DNA of 64,000 nucleotides. Source: Sesamum alatum. Its lineage: Eukaryota > Streptophyta > Magnoliopsida > Lamiales > Pedaliaceae. Both the position numbers and the translations under genes were made by a program. The stretch covers positions 10,619,692 through 10,683,691 of the forward strand of contig JACGWO010000005.1 of NCBI GenBank assembly GCA_034509735.1. The letters are read 5' to 3'. Below, piece by piece: positions 10,521-21,883 of this stretch (its first letter is position 1; each line of letters begins with the position of its first letter). The notes under the pieces were generated by a model that saw only the letters and a list, made by a program, of their open reading frames with translations, searched no databases and was not told where the DNA came from.

Positions 10521-12100
10521 CCCCCCCCCCCCATAGGGATCATCCATAAAATTGAACAACTGTTTCCAAAATTCTTTTGGGGATCCCTAGGGGCACAAAG
10601 AAAAATCCACTAGACTAAGTGGCACAATGTCTGCTTCCCTACTGTAGAGGGTGGCCTTGGCATTCGGAATTTAAGAGATGTCACTTCCTCCTTCTCTCAC
10701 AAGTTGTGGTGGAGACTAAGACTTAATAACTCTCTCTGGGCTCAGTTTACCCTTAATAAATACTCTAGGGATTGTTCCCCTATCAAAATCTCCTGGGCTC
10801 TGAGTGGTTTGATCACACACCAGTCAAGAGATTTGGGAGAGAAGGAAACTGGAACCTTCACAAACTCCAACGGATTCTCCCTCAAAACCTTGTCAACTTG
10901 ATCATGCAAGTTCCCATTTCCTCAGGATCACATGATGCCATGTTTTTCTGGAAACTTACCCCTAATGGAGTCTTCTCTTCCTCATCTGCCTGGGATTTCA
11001 GTAGGGAGGTCAGACCTAAAATTCCTCTGTTTCAAACTCTTTGGTCCCTCCTTCTCACTCCTTCCATTTCCATATTCACTTGGCGTCTTGTTAATGACTG
11101 GATCCCGGTGGATGATAGGCTTCAAAGAAAAGGGATTTCTCTTGCCTCCCAATGCTGCTGTTGTGATGAGATTGAAACCATACCCCATCTCTTTTTACAT
11201 AGCAACTGTGCTCAAGAAATTTGGAAGAACATTGCCAATAAGTTTCAGATCCACCTACCTCAAACTAACAACATCTCTATCTTCCTCCTGGCTTGGAAAC
11301 AGAGACCTTCAACTCAGCCCCATCTCAGAGATATCGTTCCTCCCCTGATCCTATGGAACATCTGGCGTCTTAGGAATGAGAACAGACATGAAAATACTCC
11401 TTTTAAAGTGAACACCATCCTCTTCAGAACTTTCGAGCACCTTAAAAGACTCCAACAGGCTAAACTCTTCGAACCTGAACATATCAAAGGCGATCACCTT
11501 GCTGCTCATCAGCTTGGGATCACAATCCAGCACACCCCTCCCTCTAGAAATGCTCAGATAGTGTGCTGGAGGAAACCCCAAAAGGGCTGGTTCAAATTAA
11601 ACATTGATGGGGCTTCTAAAGGGAACCCAGGACCCTCCGGGGCAGATGGCATCATCCGGGACAGTGCTGGTGACCCTATTTTTGCCTTCTATGAACCCTT
11701 GGGGATTACCTCGAACAATCAAGCCGAGATAAGTGCACTTCTCAGAGAGCTGCAAATATGTGATGATATGGGGCTCGATCACATATGGATCGAAACTGAT
11801 GCTCAGTACATAATCAGTTTAATCTCCTCCCCCTACCTTGGTCCTTGGTATCTTCAACACTCTCTGATCAAAATTCGTTTCCTTATGAAAAAAATGGAGA
11901 CCTATATCACACACATCCTTAGAGAGGGTAACCAGGCTGCTGATTTTTTTGCTAACCTTGCCTGCAACGAACACCAACTTTGCATTCTGGACGGCCACCA
12001 CATTAGAGGAAAAATTTCTAATATTATTCACTTAGATTCTATTGGCACTCCTTATCTAAGACAAAACGGTAACATCAATACTGGTTACAGATGCGATTAA
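10521..12100 (+). pseudogene. LINE 2 ORF2, zf-RVT and RNase H domains
   Basis: From 10772 a single 442-codon frame runs to the TAA at 12098-12100. It holds a zf-RVT domain (FFWKLTPNGVFSSSSAWDF, TWRLVNDWIPVDDRLQRKG, CCCCDEIETIPHLFLH) and a type I RNase H (LNIDGASKGNPGPSGADGII, NNQAEISALLRELQICDD, IETDAQYIISLI, HILREGNQAADFFANLAC). The D-E-D catalytic set is present, but the usual GGGG loop reads GADG. RNase H-bearing L1 elements are typical of plants. The segment 10521-10771 lies in a different frame (FPKFFWGS). Confidence 0.88.
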
Positions 12101-12621
12101 CATGTTTCTTTATGATCTCTATTGTATTTTCTGTATGCCCCTCTTGGACCCTTAGCTCGAGTCTTGTGCCTCTCGCTTTACAGAGTTTTATCCAACATAT
12201 TTGTCTTTGGGATCTCCATTGGATAGGTTGTGCCTTTTTGTACTATGCATCATTTTATGTCTGTCTTGCATGGCTTCAAGTGCATAGCTGGCTGACTCAT
12301 ATTTCTATTCTTCATTATTGGGTATGCTTCTGATTTAATTGGCTATGTTACAGAACCTTTTTGTCTAGTCAACACATTTCTCCCAACCATGATGCGTCTA
12401 TTTTGAATATTTTTTATAAGGGAGTAGTACTCATTACATTTTGTGCTACAATTATAAGGGAATAGTAATCCTTGTTTATAGCTTTGTTAGATATTCTAGG
12501 GAAGTAGCACTCCCCGTTGTAAATTGACCTCGTTTTTTGTTGCTAATATAGAAGGGATGGGGACCCCAAAAAGTTCCCCCACCTCTAGGTGGTTTTTGTT
12601 TAAAAAAATAAATAAAAAATA
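12101..12621 (+). other. LINE 2 3' untranslated region and A-rich tail
   Basis: This non-coding tail contains three loosely repeated segments of the form AAGGGA(A/G)TAGTA followed by CTC or TCC (about 12418, 12457 and 12500; the third is AGGGAAGTAGCACTCC). It ends in an A/T-only tail that adjoins the right target duplication. Confidence 0.6.
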
Positions 12622-12632
12622 CACTCTGAATA

Positions 12633-13004
12633 CATCAACCAAGGGACAGTGTTTGAGCAACATATATTAAGCTCTGCAGAAATAAAATAGGATAACGATG
12701 TCATCAACTCAGCCCCCTTTCACTACCACCTGAAAAACTGTAAAAATGTGAGTTTCAACAATAATGATATTGTTTTCTGACCTCAGATATGTCCTTCCCG
12801 ATGTAGATGGACAACCTCAATAGAACTTTTTAATTACACATTTCTATATATAGATATAGTACACGGAGAATAAAGTTTGCTGTAAGTTCAATAGAAGCCA
12901 CAACATTACCCGAGTGCATTTTTGTACAGAATACAAGAAGAAAGAACGAGGCTGGAGTAAAGAGTGCTAGCCTAAAAAGAGTTTTAGAAACTAAATAAGA
13001 AGAG
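12633..13004 (-). other. Dr1 3' untranslated/downstream region
   Basis: Read on the minus strand, this is the sequence after the Dr1 stop codon. It is AT-rich with no ORF of note. I see no canonical AATAAA on the minus strand, so the poly(A) site is not placed. The region ends at the LINE 2 target duplication. Confidence 0.5.
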
Positions 13005-13169
13005 TTAGCTATTCGAACTTGGCTGGGCCTCGGCATCTGACTGCTTGGGAGCTGAGCCACCTCCGTTCATCCTAGCACGGGCCTCTGCAAACATCCTCTG
13101 CTGCTCCGCCAATGCTTCTTCTTCAGTCATTTCAGCTCCATTGCTCCATTTCCCACTTCTCATAGTGTC
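13005..13169 (-). CDS. DR1: Dr1 coding exon 5 and stop
   Basis: Residues 104-157 and the stop. It holds the TEEEALAEQQRMFAEARARM motif and a Ser/Gln-rich end. The acceptor is GATCCAG|GACAC. Confidence 0.94.
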   Translation of the reverse strand, partial: DTMRSGKWSNGAEMTEEEALAEQQRMFAEARARMNGGGSAPKQSDAEAQPSSNS

Positions 13170-16100
13170 CTGGATCAAACCATTCCGCCTCAAACACTCA
13201 GCACATGCATCTTATGAAGGAACCTTAAGAGGCTGTTGTGATTCTTATAGCAGTTGGTTCCAGTCCACTGGATCAACTGACGCGTGAAATAAAAATGACA
13301 GGAATGGAGAAAACTAGAGCAGAACAGACTTGAATTTTTTACAGCACATCTTATGATGTACAAAATAGTGATACATTGTATCTCAAACTTTCGTGGATCT
13401 ATAGCATGTAAAAATGTATGATATGATTATTTAGACCATATAAAAGGGCCAGCAGGTTACTTGATCTAGAAATGCGTCATACATGTGCATTATTACTAGA
13501 GTGCTGCATAAAGCATGCACAAGAGAGAGAGATGCATACCATGGTCTCATGTCTGTGCTGCTCATATGCAGCATAAACTTCCTCAATATACTCCCCAAAT
13601 CCAAGAACCTGATATATCAAGATGGATAAGTTCATCGTCAAGGACGACCAAGAAGGAGATGAAAAGAAGCAAGATACAGATTAGCAATAGCTATAAGCTA
13701 AAACTTGCATGTAACACCTTAAAGATGGACATGTTTAGGAGTTCTATATCCTAACCGTTCAGTAACAACTAACGAGACAATAAAATCAATTTTCTTGCAG
13801 CAATTTCCTGGGGAAAAATAAAGAACTTAAACTATATCAGCCAAAAGAATGCCAAACACAGCTTGTTACCACTTGGATATTTGATAAATGCTATAGTAGT
13901 AAACCACGGGATATCAGAAAACCAAACTTTGTCATTAGGTTAATGCCCAAAAAAGCATTAGCATGGAAGTGGAAAGGAAGTATTGAGAATAAAATGAAAA
14001 AGTCAAACACCACAAAGATCAAGTGAACTTAAACCACTCTCATGATCTCCTGCTTTACCACAAATCACAAGTGAATATATCAACCACATATGGATAACTG
14101 AAATGTTAAAATAAAAAGAACGGTCAGATACCACGAAACTTGTCACAGCCTGCGAGCAGCATAATCAATGAAATGCATGTCTATGCTGCTCCAGTATTAA
14201 AGCAATAAACTCAATGGTTTGAGAAGTCTCTTTATCTAGACTAATTACCATAGTAATGATAAAACATACTTCTACAAATTAAACCAGGTCAAACAGAAAC
14301 GTTTTGATAGTAACAATCACAAAGTTGACATTAAGATGAAATTGCAAAATAGTCAAGCGAACATGAGACACATAAATAGTTTAGTAATCACTAAAGTTTG
14401 CAGTCTCGAAATTGTTATCAAGCTAGGATTTAGTACTTCATACGATTAGTACAAATAAGTGCTTTGGGTGTAAAGAACACAAGAATGCCACTTCCCTCCA
14501 AGAATATAAGACCTATAATAGCTCGTTCTTGATAGCAGAACATTTAGCTAAACATCAAGATGGAAAAGGAGTTATGAGGATGAAATATAGGTTCCTGAAG
14601 TTGTAAAATCTGTAGGCTTATAACCAGTGCTGCAGGATAGTAATTATGTAGGAAATAAAACAGAAAAGAACAAAAGAAAGAAAATCCAAAATCAATCCTC
14701 ATACACTTTAGACATCATCCAAGGTTGTATTGCATCCCACGTCGCAAGAAAGCTTTGGTAATACGAAAAACTTCTATAATTGAAATTTACTGATTTTGAG
14801 AGCATGCCTATATGCAAGATCCCATGATACATCAAGAGTGACTTGGACTTTGTTAAGGAAACAGCAAACTACTTTATATTTATCTTTTGTTTGATCTCTT
14901 TATCACATGCATTAAACAGCTTCTACCATCTTGTCCATATTAATGTCTTCTCAACTCAAACAGTCCCCACTTATATTTTCCCCATCTAAAATCAAAATAT
15001 AGCACCATGAAATGTCATAATTCTCCTCTCAAGCCTAAGTCATTTGCCATACCCAACAGTACACGTCCAATTATTCCCCCATGGCATACCCAGAATATAG
15101 GGCCAAAACAGAGGAGCTTGATATTTGCTCATTTAGAAGAGGTGAGTTATGGCCTTATGGGGATCAGAGAGAAAAGAGAACGAAGGAAGTTGACAACTCT
15201 TTTTCTCCAGGTTAGTATATGTGGTGAACAATATGCAGACAAATTTCGAAGCATTCCATTTCAAAAGAACAATGCACGAAATAAGAATGATAATATAATC
15301 CAACGGAAGCCCCCTAAAAACCATACAACTATAACTGCTGAAGCTTCCTCATGATAACAAGAAAAGAAAGAGGGAACAAAAAGGAAATTATTGTGTTGGG
15401 ATCAAACCTCTAGGGCTTTGAGTACATGTTCTGGTGCAATTGTTCTTTTCTCTTCCCTGTTACAGACTTCATTGGATTCTGATGAAATCAGGTTAATAAA
15501 TTCTGCAATAGAAACAAACATGCAAATCATTTCGCCTAGTCATCAACTACTGAAATGGAACTTTATTAACTGGCAAAGATGCTGCAACGAGACAACTAAA
15601 GGAGCAGCGGAAGTATGTAATTTCATCCAATAGTAAATTGCAAAAGTTAGAACAGCAACAATGCTCAGACCACCAACTTCAATGACAAGAAATAAAATCC
15701 ACAAAAAACAGTGATAAAAGGAAAAAATTATATATATAATTAAAATGTTCTGTACTCTTATGGCACCGAAGCGCAATCACATGATGCATCGCAAAACATA
15801 AAAGGAAACAGAACCAACTTTCTCCACACTAAAGACAAAGGTCTTACTTTGTTATTATAGAAGTGAAACAATAGTGACAAGCTGGAGACTCAAATGGAAG
15901 GTGGCAGTATGAAGGTTGGAAAACTTCCATGAAGGGCATGGAAGGTGGTGGATTCAGATACAGAAGGACGGGTTGAGTGTGGCGGCGCAAGTTGCAACAA
16001 GATAGATTTCAAACAAATCCCAGGAATGCAGGATGTATTCATATGGTAAGGACCTTAAATGGCATTTTTCAATCCATTCATAAGCCTTAATCTGTAAAGG

Positions 16101-17483
16101 TCTTCTTCCAACATTTAAAATCCACAATATTAAGACATCAACTATACTATTTCTTGGTGTATATTATACATTATAAAATATCGTAGTCCTCAAAGTTTTC
16201 TCCATTATACCTCAAGCGCATTTTCAACTAGATTTTAAATCCATCAGTTCCTGGAGGAAAAGGAAATTCCCCAGTGATCCTAGACTGCTAACAAAAAGAG
16301 AGGATTCGGACTACAGACTTGAAAATAATCGATCCAAATCTTTTCTAACCAAAACAAAACCAAATAAACCAAAGATAAAAAGTACAAATTGGAGTCCATT
16401 ATTTTGTTCTCTTAATTTTGTTCATTTTTCTGTTGATTGCTATCTTTTAACTTACTGAAAAAACCTCTGCATTAGAACATCATACCCGAGATACTGTAGC
16501 ACAGGACAAACTCCTAGTCTCTCAAATGGAAATATTGATTAAGGAAGAACAGTTACTAACAAACTACCCACTGTTAAGTTGTTCTTAACTTTACCTTTCA
16601 TTATCATTTCAATAATGCAAATTTTCTAATATATTACTTTATCTAAAATTGTAAAGCAAAGGATCCACAAATGACTTAATAGAAGAGACATAGTCAGCTG
16701 GTTCTCTTCAATTAAAAAACTTTCCTTTGTTTATCGCATTGATCACTGTCTAATCAATCTTGTTAGATGGACAACTTTTGAATTAAACAAGATGCAATTC
16801 TGGTATTTTAATATAAAGACACCTTTACACCTACTTGTCCCTTATTATAATATTGTTTCGAGAAATATTTCAGCACCTGATACACCAAATGAAGTCTTTA
16901 AAGCTCTAGCACATACTTTCCTGATACCTCCCAATTTCTCTGGTATTTCAGAGTTATCTATACTTGATCCAGAGTTTGCAAGATACAAGAAGATAAGAGA
17001 AAGTCTAGTCAATCTCTATTCTATAAACCTTTATGCTATGCTGTTGTCTTCTGGCTCTTTCAGTTTTTGGAAAAACAAAAGAAGCCAGTTCATGCAATGC
17101 AGGTTCTCAAGATCCTAAACTGATGTCCAAGTTTATATCTAATGTGTGAATATGACATCAAGGCCATTCTGAGATGCTAAACAGCTAAAGAATATATATG
17201 CTATTTCTTCTCACATAATGCATGTTTTATGTTCCTAGCATAGTTATAAAAGGTGTGTCATGTCGCATGGCGCAAGCCCAGTTCCATTTTTATAAAATGG
17301 CGTTGGGCTTTCTCCTGGCGCACTATAGCGCACCCCATGAAAGCCCAGCCTTTTGAAAAAAGTTGGGTAAAGCCCAATTTATTTTGAAGACTGGGCTTTG
17401 CCCAGTGATAATAAGTTGGGATTAAGAAATCATAAAGGATATTGATTACAACAAAACTAACAGTGATAAAGACGACGAAAAGA

Positions 17484-17527
<44 letters not shown>

Positions 17528-20500
17528 CAATTAAAGGAGTCCGAGTGACAGATATTTTATGTTTGGTCAATTTTATAATGATTGTGTAGGATTTCATTAA
17601 TGATCTGGCAACTTTGCAACTTTCTTTTTCGCCTAAAACTAGTTGTTTTACATATTTCTTTTGTGGTATAATAGTTAATATAATTTCTAGTTTTTATATT
17701 TAATTGTTTATGCATTATTGATGTCAAAAGATATTAATGTATTAAAATATAATTTATTACTACAAATCTGCACCATGCTATAAAAAGGCACGAGCCACAC
17801 TGTGCGCCATGGCTCCAGGGGATCTTTGCGCCATGCGCCTTTAACAACTATGGTGCCTAGCTTCTTCCCTTTTTTCCCAGCTTCTTGGGCCAGGTGCTTG
17901 GTGCAAACAACAAATGATTTCAATCAATAAGTTTGCTTTCTGTAGAACAGATGATGATGCATTTGCATCCAATACACTACATGCCCACCATGCATAACAA
18001 ATGAGTTGTCAATATAAATTGTAATATACATTTTCTTTCTTCCGATTTGGCAATTATGATTTATGCCTAAGCCAACTACCCTCCGTTTTACCTACTGTCA
18101 CCACCTCAAGCTCCAGTTCTCACCCACTGGCCTTCTCCGGGGATCTAATGCCAGCACAGAACAGCAAGAAGCACCAGAACAACCATGGAACTGATTATCA
18201 TCCACCGAAATATCTTCCAGCAGCCAGTGGACTAATTTTACCATCCATAAGATCCCAGCCAACCCACCCTCAAAATTTCCAAGAAAGAGATACTGATCAT
18301 GTAATGTTTTGCAAACGATCCTAATCAGATTGAACTTCATAACAGATGCAAACATCATCTCTCACGACGAAAACAAAGTCTGTAAATTCAATTTTGTCAA
18401 TCCAATTCTTAGTGTTGGTAGTTGGCATGGGAGTTCTATGGTTGATCATTAGCATTTAGAATGACAATGATCATTCTGCAGATTGGATCTATGAGGTGAA
18501 GAAAACTAGAATTTGAGACATTACTACTGACACAAAGGCCAGTTGCAACTCAACATTTCTCTTTTGCTTAGCTTCTATTTATTTTCCAATGACAAGAACT
18601 TTTTACTCATTGACAAAACTTAGTTCAGAAGTTAATTCCTTTTACAGCCAAAAGGCCCATAACCATATCTTTCATCTATGATCATGATACTTTTTGGCAA
18701 AAGATTCCAATAGATAATCACATGCATGATTACAACACTAAATAAGGCACAGATTAAGAAAAAGCAGGAAATCAATTAACGATTTGGTAAAGTATTAATA
18801 TTGGACATTCTTATTCTAATTGGATAGGAAGACAGTTAACGGATTTAGTGTGTAATGTAGCAGTGAAGAAAATGAAAAAGAAAAAAGATACACACCTACG
18901 CAACACTCGATTAAAAGATCTTGAGCATCTCTTGCAACACGAACATCTGGAGGGAGCATCTCCTTGATGATTTTTGTCATAGTTGCTGAAACAGAAAACT
19001 TTTGTCACTTACCAATGATTAAATTCATGTGCAACAATTCATTTACGAGAGTGCAACGAACAGTAATCCTATGTCCAACAAGAAACATGCTCAATTACAT
19101 GTTCCACACCATCCTTTTAACACCTTTAATAGCTGCCAGAAGCTTGGACCAAACACGAAAATTTTTCTCAATACCCCAAAAAGGATGGTGATTCATGCTC
19201 TAACTCATCTTTCACTGCTTAAGTGACTCTGCTTTTCAGTTAAGGATGCAAGAAAGTACAACAATATAGTTGATGATAGATATCTTGATGTAGGAAAGAA
19301 ATGGGTTCATACAGGAGAAAGCATATATTTCCAGATATTGATAATTAAGCAAGCATATGAATAATCATGATTGAAGAAGACCTGGAGAAAATTTTGCAGA
19401 GTCAGGAAAACAAAGAAAGATTCATAACCACCATACAAAGCTCAATTTAGATCAATGCACAAATTTGATATAACATATTACAATAACCGACGAAACAGAT
19501 GTTAGTAGCCTAAACACCCAAGGATTATGCACTTGAACACCGCCAACTTGTAGTGTCACCATACAACGCTCATATTGACTACAGTTTCCTAAGTTGTCTG
19601 TGGTTTACAATCCACTCAATGCAGAAATCCTAAAGACTTTCGAATATGTCTATCCATACCAACAATCTCTAATCTTTATGTCTAAAAGTTGCTAAGTGCT
19701 TCAAGAATCAGCACTATTTGCAGTTCTCAACCTATACTTCAGTATGTAATCTAAAGTATTGAACAACAGAAACCATCAATTTCATCTCTGTTTCTTGTGA
19801 TACTTTGTATAAAGAGGCATAGAGTTTCGAACTGAAAATAAATTTTCTACAAACTCTACTGTCCAACACAGCCATGCCTCCCAGCGATACCAACAGTCCT
19901 GCTATATCAAGATCTCATCAAGATTAGTGTACAGGATATTGCACAAAATACTGCCATGCTGGAGGAGGCAGCATGTAGTATTTCAAAAACTCGTTAATTT
20001 GAGGGACCACTGATATGCGTTTGATAGTCAGTTCTTCCCTAGGTAAAATCAATGATTATGTTGTAGACAAGGAAAAATAGCCTTGTGTCAGTTCCTCTTA
20101 ACACACTTTTACATGTGTCCAAACAAAATTCCAATAAACTTTCTAAAACTGGTATTTTGCATGTAATATTTCTCTTTTCTTACAACTTCAGATTTAGTTT
20201 TTTAATGCAGGAAGCCTGTTAAGGTTCTCATCTGTGGAATTTCAGAATTCAGTTAGGAAATGCAAGGGGTGTGTTAAGGTATCTTATCTCTACAACTGCT
20301 AGCAGCATCAACTTCATGAACTACTCAATAACGCAATTTAATTAGTTATAACAAAAATCAAACAAAACCCAAAAATTAGAGAGCCCTATAAGAAAACTTA
20401 ACAGAACAGAACTCTAACTGCTGGCAACATCAACTTCATGAACTGCTCAATAGCGCAATTTAATTGGTTATAACAAAAATCAAACAAAACCCAAAAATTA

Positions 20501-20909
20501 GAGAGCCCTATAAGAAACTTAACAGAACTCTACTTAAACATGCCGGAAACAAGGTCTGCGACTGCCACACCTATGTGTGAAGCTCAAGATAGCACACTCA
20601 TCTAACAGATGAACGATGAACAACTATCTCTGAACGCTAACCCCAACCAAGTAATTAATTATCAATGATGCTATCCGTCACTCAACGCCTTACTCCACAG
20701 AGAATTTTTATGACAAAATATATACAGAAACTTCAAATATAGGTATACCCGACTTTGATGTTCAATGTATCTGACAAAATGATCATTAAAACACCCCCCA
20801 AAAAAAAGAAAAAGAAAAAATACGAAGTCGACAAGGAATAGGGAAGGAAACTACCTTTAGGAAGCGAAGCGTCCTCTTTTGTTCTACCAACAATGTCCAT
20901 AGGTTCCAT
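13005..20909 (-). CDS. DR1: Dr1 homolog, NC2-beta / NF-YB13-type histone-fold repressor (spliced, 5 coding exons)
   Basis: Joining 20909-20855, 18985-18896, 15502-15408, 13608-13540 and 13169-13005 on the minus strand gives 474 nt, or 157 residues, close to the 159 of Arabidopsis Dr1. Every intron has GT...AG ends and the phases agree. The protein starts MEPMDIVGRTKEDASLPK, has the histone-fold core (residues about 12-90: TMTKIIKEMLPPDVRVARDA, FINLISSESNEVCNREEKRT, APEHVLKAL), then LGFGEYIEEVYAAYEQH and MTEEEALAEQQRMFAEARAR. Dr1 pairs with NC2-alpha (DRAP1), binds TBP on promoters in the nucleus and blocks preinitiation-complex assembly. No stop or frame break is seen, so the gene looks intact. 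Large introns stretch it over 7.9 kb. Confidence 0.95.
13540..13608 (-). CDS. DR1: Dr1 coding exon 4
   Basis: Residues 81-103 (VLGFGEYIEEVYAAYEQHRH plus ETM), the most conserved post-fold helix of the family. The acceptor is ATATCAG|GTTC and the donor ACCATG|GTATGC. Confidence 0.95.
13609..15407 (-). other. Dr1 intron 3 (non-coding)
   Basis: A 1.8-kb AT-rich intron between exons 3 and 4. I see no repeat with clear ends and no additional gene. Open frames such as 15007-15354 (+) look like chance. Confidence 0.8.
15408..15502 (-). CDS. DR1: Dr1 coding exon 3
   Basis: Residues 49-80, the second half of the histone fold (EFINLISSESNEVCN to HVLKALE). The acceptor is TATTGCAG|AATTT and the donor CTAGAG|GTTTG. 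Glu 80 replaces the Gln I recall in Arabidopsis. Confidence 0.95.
17241..17850. mobile_element. hAT-like MITE in Dr1 intron 2
   Basis: The ends are imperfect inverted repeats: left TAGTTATAAAAGG and, on the opposite strand, right TAGTTGTTAAAGG. Both are followed by GC-rich blocks sharing GCATGGCGCAAG/GCATGGCGCAAA. The TAGTTGT(C/T)AAAGGCGC type of end is common in small plant hAT elements. Internal inverted GCCCAG/CTGGGC motifs (17276-17405) add secondary structure. The flanking 8-mers (TCCTAGCA and TGGTGCCT) do not match, so either the edges are off or the duplication has decayed. Confidence 0.45.
17485..17524. repeat. (GAT)n microsatellite
   Basis: About 13 GAT units lie inside the MITE. 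The long polyisoleucine frame on the minus strand is an artefact of this repeat. Confidence 0.95.
18896..18985 (-). CDS. DR1: Dr1 coding exon 2
   Basis: Residues 19-48, the first half of the histone fold (ATMTKIIKEMLPPDVR to LIECCV). The acceptor is TTTCAG|CAACT and the donor GCGTAG|GTGTG. Confidence 0.95.
18986..20854 (-). other. Dr1 intron 1 (non-coding)
   Basis: A 1.87-kb intron between the first two coding exons. It contains the 122-bp tandem duplication at 20294-20532. No gene is seen. Confidence 0.8.
20294..20532. repeat. Tandem duplication, 122-bp period
   Basis: Two adjacent copies start with AACTGCT(A/G)GC(A/A)(G/A)CATCAAC at 20294 and 20416. They share a long nearly identical run with CAAACAAAACCCAAAAATTA and GAGAGCCCTATAAGAAA. 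Only scattered substitutions separate them, so the duplication is fairly recent. Confidence 0.9.
20855..20909 (-). CDS. DR1: Dr1 coding exon 1
   Basis: Residues 1-18 plus one base. The ATG at 20907-20909 is chosen because it opens the conserved MEPMDIVG N-terminus. The donor is CCTAAAG|GTAGTTTCC. Confidence 0.93.
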
Positions 20910-21200
20910 TTCTACCTTCAAAACGAGAAGATTTAAAATCAAATACATCAATAAAGATCATAAGCTCCGGCAGAACAACCGTAAAACATGAGGAACAGGA
21001 TAAAATCCGAGTTACCTGAGAATCAAACACGCTGTATCTCTAAAATCAGACGAAATTGTGAAATCGACAGTGATTGAGAGTGATTAACCGATTCAGAGAT
21101 TTGGAGTAGGTGATCGGAGTAGCAGGCGGTGGTTCATGGTCGATTTGAGAGAGAGAGAGGAGGTTCCAGGCAAGCAACTAGGGCAAAGATTTCACCAAAG
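20910..21200 (-). promoter_or_regulatory. Dr1 5' untranslated region and probable promoter-proximal DNA
   Basis: Upstream of the ATG the minus strand shows a possible 5'-UTR intron: donor TCTCAG|GTAACTCGG near 21010-21020 and an acceptor just before the ATG (TTTTGAAG|GTAG or GGTAG|AAATGG, about 20911-20920). A (GA)n tract at about 21149-21163 is typical of plant 5' UTRs. No TATA box is confidently placed. Confidence 0.45.
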
Positions 21201-21586
21201 CGAGTCGATCAAGAATCCGCACGCGCTAATCGTGACGTGCTGCAGATTGACGCCAGGTGTCTGACTAATTAACGGAAACGAGCGAGGCAGTGAGGAGCAC
21301 GTTTACACAGGGTTCGTGGGATGGGGAATATAGAATGGATAATTATGTCCTACGTAGAGAAACAAGAAAAGAATTAGAAGGGAATTGATATTAGACTATT
21401 AGTACTCCAAAGAATTTACTGTCAATATTTTACTTTAAATACTTTTTTTCCGGTGCTGTATTTTGGGTTTAAAAATAATGCATCTTTTAGGCCGGTTTAC
21501 TAAGGTATCAAATGATTAACTTATATTTAAGTAACCATATAGACTACTTCAATATTTACTTTATTATAATCACGCTCGGTAAGGAA
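21201..21586. other. Intergenic DNA upstream of Dr1
   Basis: No coding signal. It probably contains the Dr1 promoter nearest 21200. The remainder is AT-rich. Confidence 0.5.
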
Positions 21587-21591
21587 AATAT

Positions 21592-21878
21592 TAGAGATAA
21601 TTATATTTATATACCCTGATTTATAAATAATTTACACAATCCCTCTTATTTTTTGTATAATTATAGATACCACCCTTAACAGCTAAAAAGTAAAGGTAGT
21701 TTGTGTAATGATAATAATTTTTTTTTTTTTTTGCGGGGGTGTAATTTTTTAAAAAATAGGGAGTGATTTGTATAAATAATGTTGATATTATAATTAGTGT
21801 ATATGTAATTATCCAAAAAATTAGGGTGATTTGTGCAAATAAACCCTAGATTAGGGGGTGTAAAGATAATTATCCCTA
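21592..21878. mobile_element. MITE with TAGRGATAATTAT ends
   Basis: The left end TAGAGATAATTAT and the inverted right end TAGGGATAATTAT form terminal repeats that continue more loosely into (T)ATACCCT / ACACCCCC. The 5-bp direct repeat AATAT flanks it at 21587-21591 and 21879-21883. It is 287 bp and non-coding, with a T run at 21719-21732. The superfamily is not settled. Confidence 0.65.
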
Positions 21879-21883
21879 AATAT

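Larger units (their letters stand above)
6106..12621 (+). mobile_element. LINE 2, near full-length L1-type non-LTR retrotransposon
   Basis: A 6.5-kb element runs from a pyrimidine-rich 5' leader through ORF1, endonuclease, reverse transcriptase, zf-RVT and RNase H to an A-rich end (TTTAAAAAAATAAATAAAAAAT, about 12600-12621). It is flanked by CACTGTGAATA (6095-6105) and CACTCTGAATA (12622-12632), 10 of 11 identical, which I read as the target-site duplication. One stop in ORF1 and several single-base frameshifts break the ORFs, so it is a recently dead copy. It ends about 370 bp beyond the stop codon of the Dr1 gene, tail-to-tail with it. Confidence 0.9.
15503..18895 (-). other. Dr1 intron 2 (non-coding, repeat-bearing)
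   Basis: A 3.4-kb intron that contains the hAT-like MITE at 17241-17850 and the GAT microsatellite inside it. The rest is AT-rich without coding signal. Confidence 0.8.

Noticed and set aside
15007..15354. 115-codon plus-strand ORF in Dr1 intron 3
   Set aside because: No recognisable domain, ordinary AT-rich intron composition and no splice or promoter context.
17258..17530. Minus-strand ORF with a polyisoleucine run
   Set aside because: It is the (GAT)n microsatellite read in frame inside an intronic MITE. There is no domain.
18098..18358. 86-codon minus-strand ORF in Dr1 intron 2
   Set aside because: It lies inside the intron, shows no known motif, and is not needed for the intact Dr1 reading.
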